From Actinoplanes lobatus (lineage in GTDB: Bacteria > Actinomycetota > Actinomycetes > Mycobacteriales > Micromonosporaceae): a stretch of DNA of 64,000 nt. The stretch's first letter is position 1. Each line of letters begins with the position of its first letter. Below, one piece after another: positions 39,134 through 47,647 of the stretch. The notes under the pieces are model-generated. The model did not search any database. It was not told where the DNA came from and saw only the letters and a program-made list of their open reading frames with translations. Both the position numbers and the translations under genes were made by a program. The DNA lies in contig NZ_JACHNC010000001.1 of assembly GCF_014205215.1 (NCBI RefSeq), positions 3,539,001 to 3,603,000 of the forward strand, in the 5' to 3' direction.

Positions 39134-39863
39134 GTGACCCTCACCGATCTGGTCAGCGCGACCCGATGCCTCCTGGTCGACTTCGACGGCGCCTCCTGGT
39201 CGACTTCGACGGCCCGGTTTGCTCCGTGTTCGCCGGCCATCCAGCCGCCGCAGTCGCCGACGAGTTGCGCGCCGCCATCCGCCGTCACGGTGATGGCGAG
39301 CTGCCGCCGGCCATTGCCGATTTGGAGGCTGATCCGCTCCAGATCCCCACCGCGGTTGCCATGCTCGATAACCAGCAGCTCACCCATGAGGTCGCCCGAG
39401 CGTGCCGTGACTCGGTGGTCACCGCAGTCAGGTCGGCCGTTCCAACCCAAGACGCGGAGGGCGTGTTGAGCGCCGCCCACGCTTCCGGACGCCGAGTCGT
39501 CATCGTCAGCACAACGCCAACGAGGCAATCGGCGCCTACTTGCAAAGCCACGACCTTATTCGCTACGTCGATGGGATCGCCACGCGGTTCGACGGGATGG
39601 ATCCTCGCCTGCTTAAGCCGCACCCGTTCCTTTGGGGCCGCGGCCTTGCCTCTGTGGCCGCGACGCGGATCGGAGCGGCCTTTATAGGGGACTCGGTCAC
39701 CGACATCGAGGCAGGCAGGACCGATGGCATTCCCGCCATCGGGTACGCCAACAAGCCGGGCAAATACCAGCGTCTGACCGATGCGGGAGCCGATGTCGTG
39801 ATCGAGTCGATGCTTGTGCTGGCGAGCGAGCTGCACCACAGCGAAGTCAGGCCAGCGCCATGA
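39134..39863 (+). pseudogene. Broken HAD-family hydrolase gene
   Basis: GTG at 39134 begins TLTDLVSATRCLLVDFDG. A 23-bp unit repeated at 39168-39190 and 39191-39213 shifts the frame. The next frame carries LLVDFDGPVCSVFAGH to VVIVST; a one-base loss at the expected SNNAN motif (near 39510) shifts it again, and the last frame has YVDGIATRFDG, LLKPHPFLW and GDSVTDIEAGRTDGIPAIGYANKPG. Joined, the three pieces form a complete HAD-IA type phosphatase. Confidence 0.8.
39168..39213. repeat. 23-bp tandem duplication disrupting the HAD gene
   Basis: Two exact 23-base units starting GCCTCCTGGTCGACTTC. The unit encodes the DFDG catalytic motif, so the motif is present twice at DNA level in different frames. 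Confidence 0.9.
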
Positions 39864-40811
39864 CCGATCAACTCGCGGTCCCGGCCGCAGTACTCGTCAA
39901 CGTTCGCCATCGCTAGCCCGAGATTGCAGAGCCCTGGGCTGCGCAGGTCGGCGCTGAGTTCCAGGCTATCTGCGAGCGATATCGAGCCAGCCCCCGTGAG
40001 GCCTTGCCTGCCCGGTACGGATTCGTCGCTGCCGTCGACACGCCAGACGGCCAGCTCGTACTTCGCAGCAGTCCCGATCCGCACGGAGGCGATCAAAGCC
40101 GCGGTTGCCAGCGCGCTTGCCGCACTGGGTGCCGCACCGCAGGTACATGAATCGGTGACCACCGATCACGGAACCTGGACGGTAATCGAGCGGGTGCTCC
40201 CCGGAACGCCGCTCAGCCAGGTAGATCCCGCAACCGTCGATCCCTCAGCACTTGTCACGCCCTTGGCGGCGATGCGGGACCAGCCGCCACCACGACCCGG
40301 CATGCCATCAATCTTCGACTGGCTTCGCGGCCGCCTCGAAGACGATCAACTCACCGACCTTCGCCCCGGCACCACCGTCGCGCCTCCGAGCGAACGACGA
40401 ACTGCGCTCGCGATACTGGATGGCCTCGCCAGCGACCACACGCCAGCTCTGCCATGGGGGGACGCCTCCAGCGGCAACATCATCGCGAGCGGCCCTCGTC
40501 GCTGGATGTACATCGACCCTCGTGGTGTAACCGGCGAGCACACCTATGACGCGGTTGTTCTCGCGATTCGGATCGCTGCGGTATATCCCTCTCCTGAGAT
40601 CCCGGAGTACATCGCAGAGTTGGCCCGAACCAGCTCCACTCGACTGCGTGCATGGATGAAGATCGCCGAGATCGCGCGCGTATCGGTGCCGTCCTGGCTG
40701 TCGGATTCCCGGCAATCGATGTTCGGGGGACGTGAACCACCTCGCCCACGAGGGCGTGTACGACTGTGGATAGGTCGGCTTCCATCCCTAGGGATCTGTG
40801 CGACGAGTTGA
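39860..40811 (+). pseudogene. Broken APH-like kinase gene
   Basis: ATG at 39860 overlaps the HAD stop. There is an in-frame TAG at 39914-39916. Beyond it the same frame reads PEIAEPWAAQVGAEFQAICE, until another frameshift near 40085. The remaining frame has WTVIERVLPGTPLSQVD and the kinase core WGDASSGNII followed by RWMYIDPRG, the catalytic Asp and metal-binding pattern of aminoglycoside/hydroxyurea phosphotransferases. Likely no longer functional. Confidence 0.75.
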
Positions 40812-40883
40812 CTACTCAAGTAGCCAACTCGCGCACATAGCTGACCGAAACCCTGTCGGACAGCTCGTGGACGAGGAGTAGCC

Positions 40884-41297
40884 ATGACCGGGCGAACGAG
40901 TCGCGGGGAACGCTCCGGCGGCTTCACCCTGCTGATGCTGTGTACTACGGCTTCGATTCTGCTGCTGACCGTGGCGCTTCTGGTGACCTCTTCCGAGGAT
41001 GTCGCCGACGCGACGCCCTTCGGTCGGATCGGGACCCTGGTCGTGACTGTCGGGGCCGCCCTCGTGGTTTGCGCATCGGCCGTCATTGCTCGGCACACCG
41101 CGGTTCCCGCAGTGCGGGCGACTGCCGTGGGAGCGTCGATCATTGCCGCTGCTCTCGTGGCGGTGATGGCGTTCCTCTTCTTGTTCGCAAACAGCGCTCA
41201 GTTCGCTGTGGGGCTCCTGTTGGCCTGTGCTGCTGTCCTGGTTGCCCTGGGAGGCCGTGCGGTCGCGCAGGCGTCCGGAACGAGGGAGGCCCGTTGA
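40884..41297 (+). CDS. Four-helix membrane protein
   Basis: 137 residues, ATG with GAGGAG upstream. Four hydrophobic segments (e.g. LLMLCTTASILLLTVALLV, AALVVCASAVIA, IIAAALVAVMAFLFLF, AVGLLLACAAVLVALGG). First gene of the type VII-associated cassette; may be a secretion accessory (inference). Confidence 0.6.
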   Translation: MTGRTSRGERSGGFTLLMLCTTASILLLTVALLVTSSEDVADATPFGRIGTLVVTVGAALVVCASAVIARHTAVPAVRATAVGASIIAAALVAVMAFLFLFANSAQFAVGLLLACAAVLVALGGRAVAQASGTREAR

Positions 41298-41298
41298 G

Positions 41299-42030
41299 AT
41301 GCATTCGGATCTGACGCAACGCTTGCAGCGGCTCCAGCAGCGCGCCACCCAGCTCGGCCAATTGGCAACCGAGTTGGCGTCTGCCGCGCCCGAACGGTCG
41401 GAAGGCTATGACGCGAGCGGCCGCGTGTTCGTGGAGCTCGGCCGAGATGGACTGCCGGCTGATATCCAGGTGCAGGATCGATGGCAGGACCGATTGGAGC
41501 CGGAACAACTAGGCCAGGCGATTTTGGACGCCAACCACGATGCCGGAGAGGCAGCAACCCGGGCATGGACTGGAAGCCTGGACGAAAGCCATTGGTGGAG
41601 GCGCCGGCAGGACGCGGACGCGGGACCTCAGCAGGGTCCGTTCCAGCGCAACGGGCCGCTGCCCAGGTTACCTATGGGACGTCCGCAGCTGGACGGCGAG
41701 TTCAACGAGAAGATCATGAGGGCTCTGCGCGTAACGGTGAACCAAGCGAACCAGCCCGCTCCTGTCGTCGAGGTCGAGGGTACGGACGACGGACATCATG
41801 TCGTGTTGACGCTGAACGCCGCCGGTCTCAGCGAGTGCTTCATCGAGCCGGACTGGGCGCGTAATCGCATGGCCGGCCTGATCACGGAAGGCCTCTTGAC
41901 CGCGCTGCGTCGTGCCAGGCGCAAGCTGCCGCCGTCCGGCCATGCGGGGGCCGACCTCGATGCCTTGATCGGTGATGCTCTGGCCACGTTGAACGCTTTC
42001 GCCCAGCAGCCGGCGAGCGGAGATGCGTGA
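41299..42030 (+). CDS. YbaB-like type VII secretion-associated protein
   Basis: 243 residues, ATG at 41299 one base after the previous stop. Two YbaB/EbfC-like modules seem present: residues ~1-90 (RLQRLQQRATQLGQLATELA, RVFVELGRDGLPADIQV) and ~150-240 (HHVVLTLNAAGLSECFIEPDW, GLITEGLLTALRRARRK). Such proteins accompany ESX/WXG100 clusters in actinobacteria. Stop overlaps the next start (TGATG). Confidence 0.65.
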   Translation: MHSDLTQRLQRLQQRATQLGQLATELASAAPERSEGYDASGRVFVELGRDGLPADIQVQDRWQDRLEPEQLGQAILDANHDAGEAATRAWTGSLDESHWWRRRQDADAGPQQGPFQRNGPLPRLPMGRPQLDGEFNEKIMRALRVTVNQANQPAPVVEVEGTDDGHHVVLTLNAAGLSECFIEPDWARNRMAGLITEGLLTALRRARRKLPPSGHAGADLDALIGDALATLNAFAQQPASGDA

Positions 42031-42344
42031 TGGGTTTGCCCAGTTCGGAAGAGGTTTCGCTGGCCACTCAGGCTCTGCGCTCCGAGGCATCGGTATGGAA
42101 CGCGCAGGGCGGGAGGCTCGCCGAACTCAGCGCACAGGTCGAGGCCATGGAGTTCGGCCGGGTCGAGGCCGGCCTGTTTCAGATCATGGTGAGCCCGTAC
42201 AACGACGTCGTTCGAGCTGTGGCCGCCCGTTGCATGGAGGGCCGGGCCGCGATGACGGACATGGCCGACACGCTACGCAGGGCGGCGGATATCTACGAGT
42301 CCGAGGATCAGGCGGGCGCGCACCGAATCAAGGATGTCTACTGA
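42030..42344 (+). CDS. ESX-type small secreted protein
   Basis: 104 residues, all helical, WXG100-sized, with a YESED near the C-terminus that fits the YxxxD/E type VII export signal. The central WxG turn is not clear. Would be exported as a dimer with its neighbour. Confidence 0.65.
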   Translation: MGLPSSEEVSLATQALRSEASVWNAQGGRLAELSAQVEAMEFGRVEAGLFQIMVSPYNDVVRAVAARCMEGRAAMTDMADTLRRAADIYESEDQAGAHRIKDVY

Positions 42345-42357
42345 ATCGGGGAAAGCG

Positions 42358-43146
42358 ATGTTCAGCCTGGCTCAGTACGAGGCAGTGATGGGCGAGATCG
42401 AGACCGGAACGAAGACCTTCGAGGCGAAACTCGCCGAGGTGATTCCCGCCGCCGACAGCGTCTCCAGCCAGTGGTACGTGAACCACGTCCTGGCGGAGCT
42501 GCTCCAGTGGATCGCCCGGAAGACGGTGGAAGTAGGAACCGAGATCCTCAACTTCATCAGGGACGTGCTCAAAGGGGCCACCGCGCCGATCTTCATGTTC
42601 ATGGATGCGTACAAGTGGACGGACTTCAAGGCTGCTGCGAACGGAGTTTCAGCCGATGTCACCACTCAGAATCTGGTGATCGACAACTCGGACTGGTCCG
42701 GCAAGGGACACGAGGCCTACCTCGGTGCGGCGGCCGCCCAATCCGCCGCCGCCGGCCGTATCGGATCCGTCGCCAAGAGCGTGTCCGACAACCTCATGCT
42801 CTGTGCTGGCGCTGGCCTGGCCTTCTACGTCGTGGTCGCCGGCGTGATCGCCAAGCTCATTGTCGAAGTGGCCGCCGCGACTGCCGCGATCAGTTCGGCT
42901 GTCTTCTCCGCGGTCGGCGCGATGATCTTCCTGGAGTCGGGAGCGGTCAACACGATGGCCATCGCGACGGCTGTCGGTGCACTCGCTGCCTTCCTCGGAA
43001 CTCAGGTCAACGCCCTGATCACCCTCCACGGCGAGGCCGTCGATCCCACCAGCTTCCCGAACGGGGTATGGCCGAATTCCAACAGTGCGCAGTACAACGA
43101 CGGAACGGTCAACGATGGCGATGCGGACTGGTCGCTCAAGGACTAA
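42358..43146 (+). CDS. WXG-like type VII substrate with membrane domain
   Basis: 262 residues from the ATG at 42358 (GGGGAAAG upstream); an ATG at 42334 is also possible. Residues ~1-125 are a helical hairpin with a DWSGKGHEAYL turn (WxG plus export-like motif). Residues ~150-235 hold two or three transmembrane segments (AGAGLAFYVVVAGVIAKLIV, TMAIATAVGALAAFLG). No toxin domain follows, unlike LXG-type polymorphic toxins. Confidence 0.65.
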   Translation: MFSLAQYEAVMGEIETGTKTFEAKLAEVIPAADSVSSQWYVNHVLAELLQWIARKTVEVGTEILNFIRDVLKGATAPIFMFMDAYKWTDFKAAANGVSADVTTQNLVIDNSDWSGKGHEAYLGAAAAQSAAAGRIGSVAKSVSDNLMLCAGAGLAFYVVVAGVIAKLIVEVAAATAAISSAVFSAVGAMIFLESGAVNTMAIATAVGALAAFLGTQVNALITLHGEAVDPTSFPNGVWPNSNSAQYNDGTVNDGDADWSLKD

Positions 43147-43204
43147 CGAGCCCATGACACCAACGCCAGCAACGTACTGCTGAATGCATCTCTTCTGAAT
43201 CAAG

Positions 43205-43224
43205 GCGCCGCGCAAGCGCGGCGC
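43205..43224 (+). terminator. GC hairpin terminator
   Basis: GCGCCGCGC, AA, GCGCGGCGC: a perfect 9-bp stem with minimal loop, 58 bases after the stop of the type VII substrate gene. Confidence 0.6.
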
Positions 43225-43446
43225 GGGCCGGACGCGCTCGGCCTGCTGGCGGGCTCCGCCCGGCATCGCCCGGCGCGCCGGCCAGTACTTCGCGGCGGTG
43301 CTTGAGCCGGGGGATGCCTTCGGCACGACGCTTGTGCTCTGGAGAGAGCTGATGCCGCGCCGCCCGTCGTCGACTGGGGCGAAGGTCAAACAGGTACGAC
43401 CGTGCCGATCCCGCCAGACCGGACGGCCGGGTTTGGCTGGCTCGGC

Positions 43447-43475
43447 TTCGCATTGGCTGGTCCGGTTGCTATAAA
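43447..43475 (+). promoter_or_regulatory. Candidate promoter for the 130-residue gene
   Basis: TTCGCA and TATAAA separated by 17 bases, 36 bases before the GTG start. Resembles the -10 of the FkbM gene. Confidence 0.45.
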
Positions 43476-43510
43476 GCCCTGTCGACCTACCAGGCCAACT
43501 TGGGGGAAGT

Positions 43511-43903
43511 GTGACCTCTATCGAGAGCATCGATCTTGATCCCGGATCGACCTACGCCGTTACGTTGTCGGTCGGGCAGTGGCTGTACGTGCTCGGAACT
43601 CTCGACAACGAGACGGACGCGGAGGATTTCGAAGATGATCCGCGAGGGGTGGTGGAGCCTTGCAGGGCGGTCATGCAGGACATCGAGCGCCTTGCCTACG
43701 GCGCTGATGGACTGCCGTTGCCACACGAACGCATGGTCACGATCGACGTGCCGGGTCGGAGCTGTCGGATCGTCGCGGGAGCACTTGACGATTGGGCAGC
43801 CGTGGCGGCCCGGGAGACGGCACCGGAGCCGGGCTTCGAGAACGAGGCCGCGGAGATGAGAGAGGTGCTACAAGCCTGGTTGGCCCAACTCGTCCGGAAG
43901 TGA
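43511..43903 (+). CDS. Hypothetical acidic protein, possible immunity partner
   Basis: 130 residues, GTG with GGGGGAAG upstream. Opens TSIESIDLDPGSTYAVTLSV and is acidic throughout. Small acidic cytoplasmic proteins next to type VII substrates are often immunity proteins, but nothing specific supports that here. Confidence 0.5.
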   Translation: MTSIESIDLDPGSTYAVTLSVGQWLYVLGTLDNETDAEDFEDDPRGVVEPCRAVMQDIERLAYGADGLPLPHERMVTIDVPGRSCRIVAGALDDWAAVAARETAPEPGFENEAAEMREVLQAWLAQLVRK

Positions 43904-44155
43904 ACTCAAAGGTCGCGGAGGGTTGCGCTTAAGTTGCTGCCGCGCCGCTTCGCGGCTTGCCACCGAATACGGTGGTCCAGGAGGTGCCGGGCCCGGCGCG
44001 ATCAGCGGGCAGCGCAGCCCGGCAGCCGCGTTGCTGTACAGCAACGCCAGCAGCCGGAGCGGGTGGGACCGGACCTGATCAAGCCGTCTGAGCTCGTACG
44101 ACTCTTGATCCGTATTGCGGGTAATTCATAGGTTCAGGGTCCACGCGGGCGCCGC

Positions 44156-45301
44156 TCAGTCGAACGGGATTGGCTCACGATCGCGGGTGAGGCGCGTTTC
44201 CGGGTCGGTCCGGTGCCGGCGTAGTACTTGCCTGATCAGTGCGACGCCGTCGTCGAGGTTGTCGAAAATGCCGATCCTGAGGGCGAACGCGGTCCATCCG
44301 CGGCCGGGAGTGAAAGTCGAGCCGGCTGTATCGGCCCAGCCACGGTCCGCCTCACGCAATGTCCGGTCGAGGTCTGCGCACACTGCCAATGCGTGGGCGT
44401 GCGACCGCCCCTCAATAGGCAGGTCTAGGTCGAGCAGGTAGAGACGCGAATCGCGTAGCGGGCTAGAGCCGAAGTGGGCAGCGATCAGTGAACCGCGGGG
44501 TGCGCCGACCCGCTCCTCGTCGATCCAGCACTGCTCGGCCGGACTTTCTGGAGCGGGCATGGTGCCTGCCGCCAGAGTCGCCTCAGCGGCGGATACCAGC
44601 TTCTGCCAGGCTGCGAACGGGAAGTCGCCGTCGGGACAGCGCAGGCTGTACACGACACCGTCAGCCTCGTTCGCCTTGTCCTGTCCGACCGTCCAGGTGC
44701 CGGCGGCGTCCTGACTCCATACGACCCCCCTGTCGCGGCCGTCGACTCGGTGGAGCCAGTCTCGGGTACGAGGCCACCACGTCTTGACGGGCACGGGCGG
44801 GCCGAAGTCGATATCTAGCATCGGGACCATCGGGTCGGCCTGGACCCGAGGAAGGCGTGGAGAGCCGAACGCGGCCTCCATCATCGGGGTGATCGCATCC
44901 AAGTCGTCGCCACGGCCGAGGATGACGAAGCGGCCGGCAAGGGCAAGAACTGGGCCGGGATGCCTGAGCGCGGGGTCGAGGACGGCAGCGGCGCGTGCAA
45001 TCAGGTCCAGCTCGGTCCATCGGAGTGCGGAGGGGTGCCAGTGAGCCTGGTCATCCCACCCCAATCGGAGGGCCTCATTGCTGTCCGGGGTGCGCATCGT
45101 GAGGTTGACCATGTGGAGCCCGACGTAGATCTTAAGCACGAGGGCATAGCCGCCGCCCACGGGAAACTCCACGACAAGCGACGATTCGTCCTCGTCTTCG
45201 TCCTCTTCATCGTCATGGACGGTGGCTTCGTCTTGGAAGAAGTAGGCACGCCAGAAGTCCGGATCATCCAGCCGGGCTTGGAGATCGACAGGCAGAGGCA
45301 T
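44156..45301 (-). CDS. Hypothetical protein of the island
   Basis: 381 residues from the ATG at 45301; a longer reading from 45367 takes in leftover integrase-tail sequence. Acidic run near 30 (EDEDEDESS), then a repeated alpha/beta layout and aromatic-rich strands (TWWPRTRDWLHRVDG). No family recognised; soluble and probably cytoplasmic. Confidence 0.6.
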   Translation of the reverse strand: MPLPVDLQARLDDPDFWRAYFFQDEATVHDDEEDEDEDESSLVVEFPVGGGYALVLKIYVGLHMVNLTMRTPDSNEALRLGWDDQAHWHPSALRWTELDLIARAAAVLDPALRHPGPVLALAGRFVILGRGDDLDAITPMMEAAFGSPRLPRVQADPMVPMLDIDFGPPVPVKTWWPRTRDWLHRVDGRDRGVVWSQDAAGTWTVGQDKANEADGVVYSLRCPDGDFPFAAWQKLVSAAEATLAAGTMPAPESPAEQCWIDEERVGAPRGSLIAAHFGSSPLRDSRLYLLDLDLPIEGRSHAHALAVCADLDRTLREADRGWADTAGSTFTPGRGWTAFALRIGIFDNLDDGVALIRQVLRRHRTDPETRLTRDREPIPFD

Positions 45302-45463
45302 GCGCGGCAGCCTAGTACGGCAGGCAAGCGCGCAGCCAAGATCGATTGGTCCGCAATCAGTCCGCACGAGGTCCGCAAAGACAGCGGAACGCTGTCAGAT
45401 CATGGCAAGCGTTTTCGCAGGTCGACGGGTGTTTGTGCCGGTAGATCAAGTTGGGTTTTCGAT

Positions 45464-45506
45464 CTCATAATCCCTCGGTCGCGGGTTCGAGTCCCGCCCG
45501 CCCCAC
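45464..45506 (+). other. Second tRNA-Met 3'-half attachment site
   Basis: The first 37 bases are identical to 38765-38801; the CCA-side ends differ slightly (GCCCCAC versus GGCCCAC). Again there is no 5' half, and an integrase fragment follows on the minus strand. Confidence 0.85.
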
Positions 45507-45511
45507 TCTCC

Positions 45512-45712
45512 CTGCCTGGCGTCGCTCGCGGCGGGGTGGCGCAGCTCATGTGGGTGAGGCCCTTGAGACCGACGCTCTCCGCGGCCCGGTCGAAGGTCCG
45601 CCGGCGGAAGTTGTTGTTGCGCAACACCCCGCCCTCCGGCGATGTGAGCACCAGCTCCTCGAGAAGGGAGAGAGTGTTCCCGTCTGCCCACGATCCGCCC
45701 ACAACCGTTCAT
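45512..45712 (-). pseudogene. Tyrosine integrase, central fragment with frameshift
   Basis: One frame reads ELVLTSPEGGVLRNNNFRRR then RAAESVGLKGLT; one base is lost and the next frame continues PHELRHPAAS before joining tRNA-derived sequence. The LGH and Tyr part is missing, and that is the part found at 38.8-39.06 kb. Confidence 0.8.
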
Positions 45713-45742
45713 GGAGAGCTGGACTCCGCTAGATCACAACGA

Positions 45743-45784
45743 AAACGGCCCTGGTCAGCGTTTCCGCTGTTACCGGGGCCGTTT
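45743..45784. terminator. Hairpin terminator
   Basis: AAACGGCC/GGCCGTTT plus an inner CTGGT/ACCGG arm, about 13 bp in total, followed by CCC. Could end transcription from either direction. Confidence 0.6.
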
Positions 45785-45793
45785 CCCTAGCCT

Positions 45794-45860
45794 GTGGCGG
45801 GTAGAGGATTCGAACCTCTGTAGCTTTCGCAACGGATTACAGTGCGCCGATCACTCGGCC
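45794..45860 (-). tRNA. tRNA-Tyr-like 3' remnant
   Basis: Minus strand shows a CTGTAAT anticodon-loop-like segment (GTA), a GCGAAAGC variable arm, and AGAGGTTCGAATCCTCT T arm ending CCCGCCA. The 5' half does not fold and the anticodon loop seems one base short, so it is probably a pseudo-tRNA left by integration events. Confidence 0.5.
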
Positions 45861-45892
45861 TCGACCAGGTCGAACGGTCACCGGTGTCAGCG

Positions 45893-46834
45893 TCAGGGGA
45901 GGTAGTCGCGCAGTGTCAGGTTGCGCAGTGAGGACGGCTCGGTCTTGCTGGCCAGTACCTTGCCCTTCGCGGACAGCAGCGTGAGCACCCGCTTGCTCGC
46001 CGGACCGCTGCGGACCAGCAACCTGCCGTTCGACAGCAGGAGGACCTGCGACACGCGGCCGCGTACCGGCAGGGCGATCGGCTTACCGGTTTTGGTGTCG
46101 ACAACGGCATCGGCCACCTGGCCGCTGCCGAGGTCGCCGTCGGTTTCGTTGCCCTTGATCAGGTCAACGGTGATCCGGCTGCCGTCGCGGTTGGTGCTGA
46201 CGATGTCGTAGGCGCGCAGCTGCTTCGGGTTGGTGCGGTCCTGCTTGCCGAGCACCGGCACCCGCTTGACGTCGGTCCCGTCGACCCGAGCGGACCAGAT
46301 GCCGCCCGTGCCGTCCGACCAGAGGTAGCGCTTGCCGTCGCCGGTCATCCGGATGTGGATGCCCTGAATGCTGCGCGGCAAGGGGGTGAACTTGCCGTTG
46401 GAGACCTGTACGACGCCGGCCTTGTTGTCGGACTTCCGGGCGACGATCAGCCCTTTGCCGTTCGCCGTCCAGTTCGGCCCGTAGCCGAATGGCGCCACCC
46501 GGAGCGAGAGTTTGCGGACGTGCGTGCCGTCCGGGTTCGACACCTGGAGCCGGCCGGCTTCGGTGACGTAGGCCAGTCGCTTGCCGTTCGGCGAGAATTC
46601 GGCGTAGTTCGCCTTGTAGCCGTTCAGTACGGTGCGTAGCTTGCCGCTGCGGTAGGAGAGGAATTTCTCGCCGTTGTAGTTGTCCTTGGCGTAGTAGAAC
46701 GTACCGCTGATCTTGGTGCTGGTGACCGACGACGTGGTGCTGGCGGCCGGTGCCGCCGAGGCCGCGGTGGCCGACAGACCGGACAGCAGCAACAGGCTTG
46801 TAGTGATGGCCAAGCCGACCTTGATTGATCTCAT
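45893..46834 (-). CDS. Secreted beta-propeller-like protein
   Basis: 313 residues from the ATG at 46834, with GGGGGACG upstream. Signal peptide (VGLAITTSLLLLSGLSATAA), then repeated strands typical of TolB/WD40-like propellers (YAEFSPNGKRLAYVTEAGRL, YGPNWTANGKGLIVARKSD, RMTGDGKRYLWSDGTGGIWS). Exported; function unknown. Confidence 0.7.
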   Translation of the reverse strand: MRSIKVGLAITTSLLLLSGLSATAASAAPAASTTSSVTSTKISGTFYYAKDNYNGEKFLSYRSGKLRTVLNGYKANYAEFSPNGKRLAYVTEAGRLQVSNPDGTHVRKLSLRVAPFGYGPNWTANGKGLIVARKSDNKAGVVQVSNGKFTPLPRSIQGIHIRMTGDGKRYLWSDGTGGIWSARVDGTDVKRVPVLGKQDRTNPKQLRAYDIVSTNRDGSRITVDLIKGNETDGDLGSGQVADAVVDTKTGKPIALPVRGRVSQVLLLSNGRLLVRSGPASKRVLTLLSAKGKVLASKTEPSSLRNLTLRDYLP

Positions 46835-46913
46835 CTTCGTCCCCCATGGGTTCGGTGACGTCGTCGACGCCACGGTGGTCACGCTTGCGCTGGTGTAGAG
46901 CCCCTACCTGGCG

Positions 46914-46996
46914 TTTTGCGGGTGGCCGGACCGCGTCGAAAGTCGGTCCGGTGTGATCGGTCCGTAGATGACCCGCACTACGGCCGGTGACCGCGG
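46914..46996 (-). pseudogene. Third integrase-tail remnant
   Basis: The stretch with GGCCGGACCGCGTCGAAAGTC and later GCACTACGGCCGGTGACCGC closely matches the integrase C-terminal extension at 38831-38905. Nothing else of the gene is present, and no tRNA end adjoins it. Confidence 0.65.
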
Positions 46997-46997
46997 A

Positions 46998-47468
46998 TCA
47001 GCAGCCGCTTTCGGTGCCCTGGTTGAGGCGGTCCCGGACGGACGGGGAGACGTAGCCGTCGCAGACCTCACCGGTGCCGAGGTTGAGCGCCTTCCAAGCG
47101 CGGGCCTCGCTGTCGAACTGGAACAGAACCGAGGCGATCTCACCCTCCGGCTCCTTGCGGAACGTGGACCGGCCGTAGGCGAAACCCTGGTAGCAGTTGG
47201 GCTTGGCCATACCGTCCGGCTTGCCGCCCGCTTCGTAGAGGTCGCTCTTGCGAAGTGCCTCGAACAGGGTCGCGGCGCTGACCGGGCAGGGGTCGGCTGC
47301 ACTCTGCTCCGCTTTGGCCGCGGTGGTGGTGGGTGCCGCCGTCGGGGTGGTCGCGCTGGTCGCGCTGGTCGCCGGCCTGGCGGCGTCGCCGATGTGTTCG
47401 GCCGGCTGCGAGCAGGCTCCGGCGAGGGTGACGAGGGTCAGGATGCCGGTGAACTTGAGCGCGCGCAT
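46998..47468 (-). CDS. Putative lipoprotein
   Basis: 156 residues with a signal peptide ending at a lipobox (TLAGAC). A Thr/Ala/Pro-rich linker leads into a compact domain with four cysteines (DPCPVSAATLFEAL, PNCYQGFAYGRS, GEVCDGYVSP, final ESGC), probably two disulfides. Surface-exposed; function unknown. Confidence 0.7.
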   Translation of the reverse strand: MRALKFTGILTLVTLAGACSQPAEHIGDAARPATSATSATTPTAAPTTTAAKAEQSAADPCPVSAATLFEALRKSDLYEAGGKPDGMAKPNCYQGFAYGRSTFRKEPEGEIASVLFQFDSEARAWKALNLGTGEVCDGYVSPSVRDRLNQGTESGC

Positions 47469-47594
47469 CGTTCTTGGTTCTCCTTGGATCAGGGCTCTGT
47501 CATACCGTGCGATGCGCGTGATCGGCCCTCAGTTCGCGATTGTTTATAACGAGAAGGTAACGGTCCGGTGGTGAGTGTGGGGCGGCAAGCCCGT

Positions 47595-47631
47595 TCAGCG
47601 GCGCCTGGCGGAGTTCGCCAAGCGCCGCTGA
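47595..47631 (-). terminator. Terminator hairpin of the secreted Ig-like gene
   Basis: TCAGCGGCGC/GCGCCGCTGA 10-bp stem with an inner TGGCG/CGCCA arm, just past the stop of the gene at 47648. Confidence 0.65.
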
Positions 47632-47647
47632 GCCGGTGGCGGATTCG

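Larger units (their letters stand above)
43147..43510. other. Non-coding gap after the type VII gene
   Basis: About 364 bases with no convincing frame. Contains a terminator-like hairpin near its start and a promoter-like -10 near its end. It may hold the remains of a lost gene. Confidence 0.45.

Noticed and set aside
43904..44155. Possible small RNA in the 250-base gap
   Set aside because: Only short GC hairpins are visible, with no promoter or terminator pair to support an RNA gene.
45446..45520. Peptides such as GRDSNPRPRDYE
   Set aside because: These are translations of the antisense of a tRNA T arm, a known annotation artefact.
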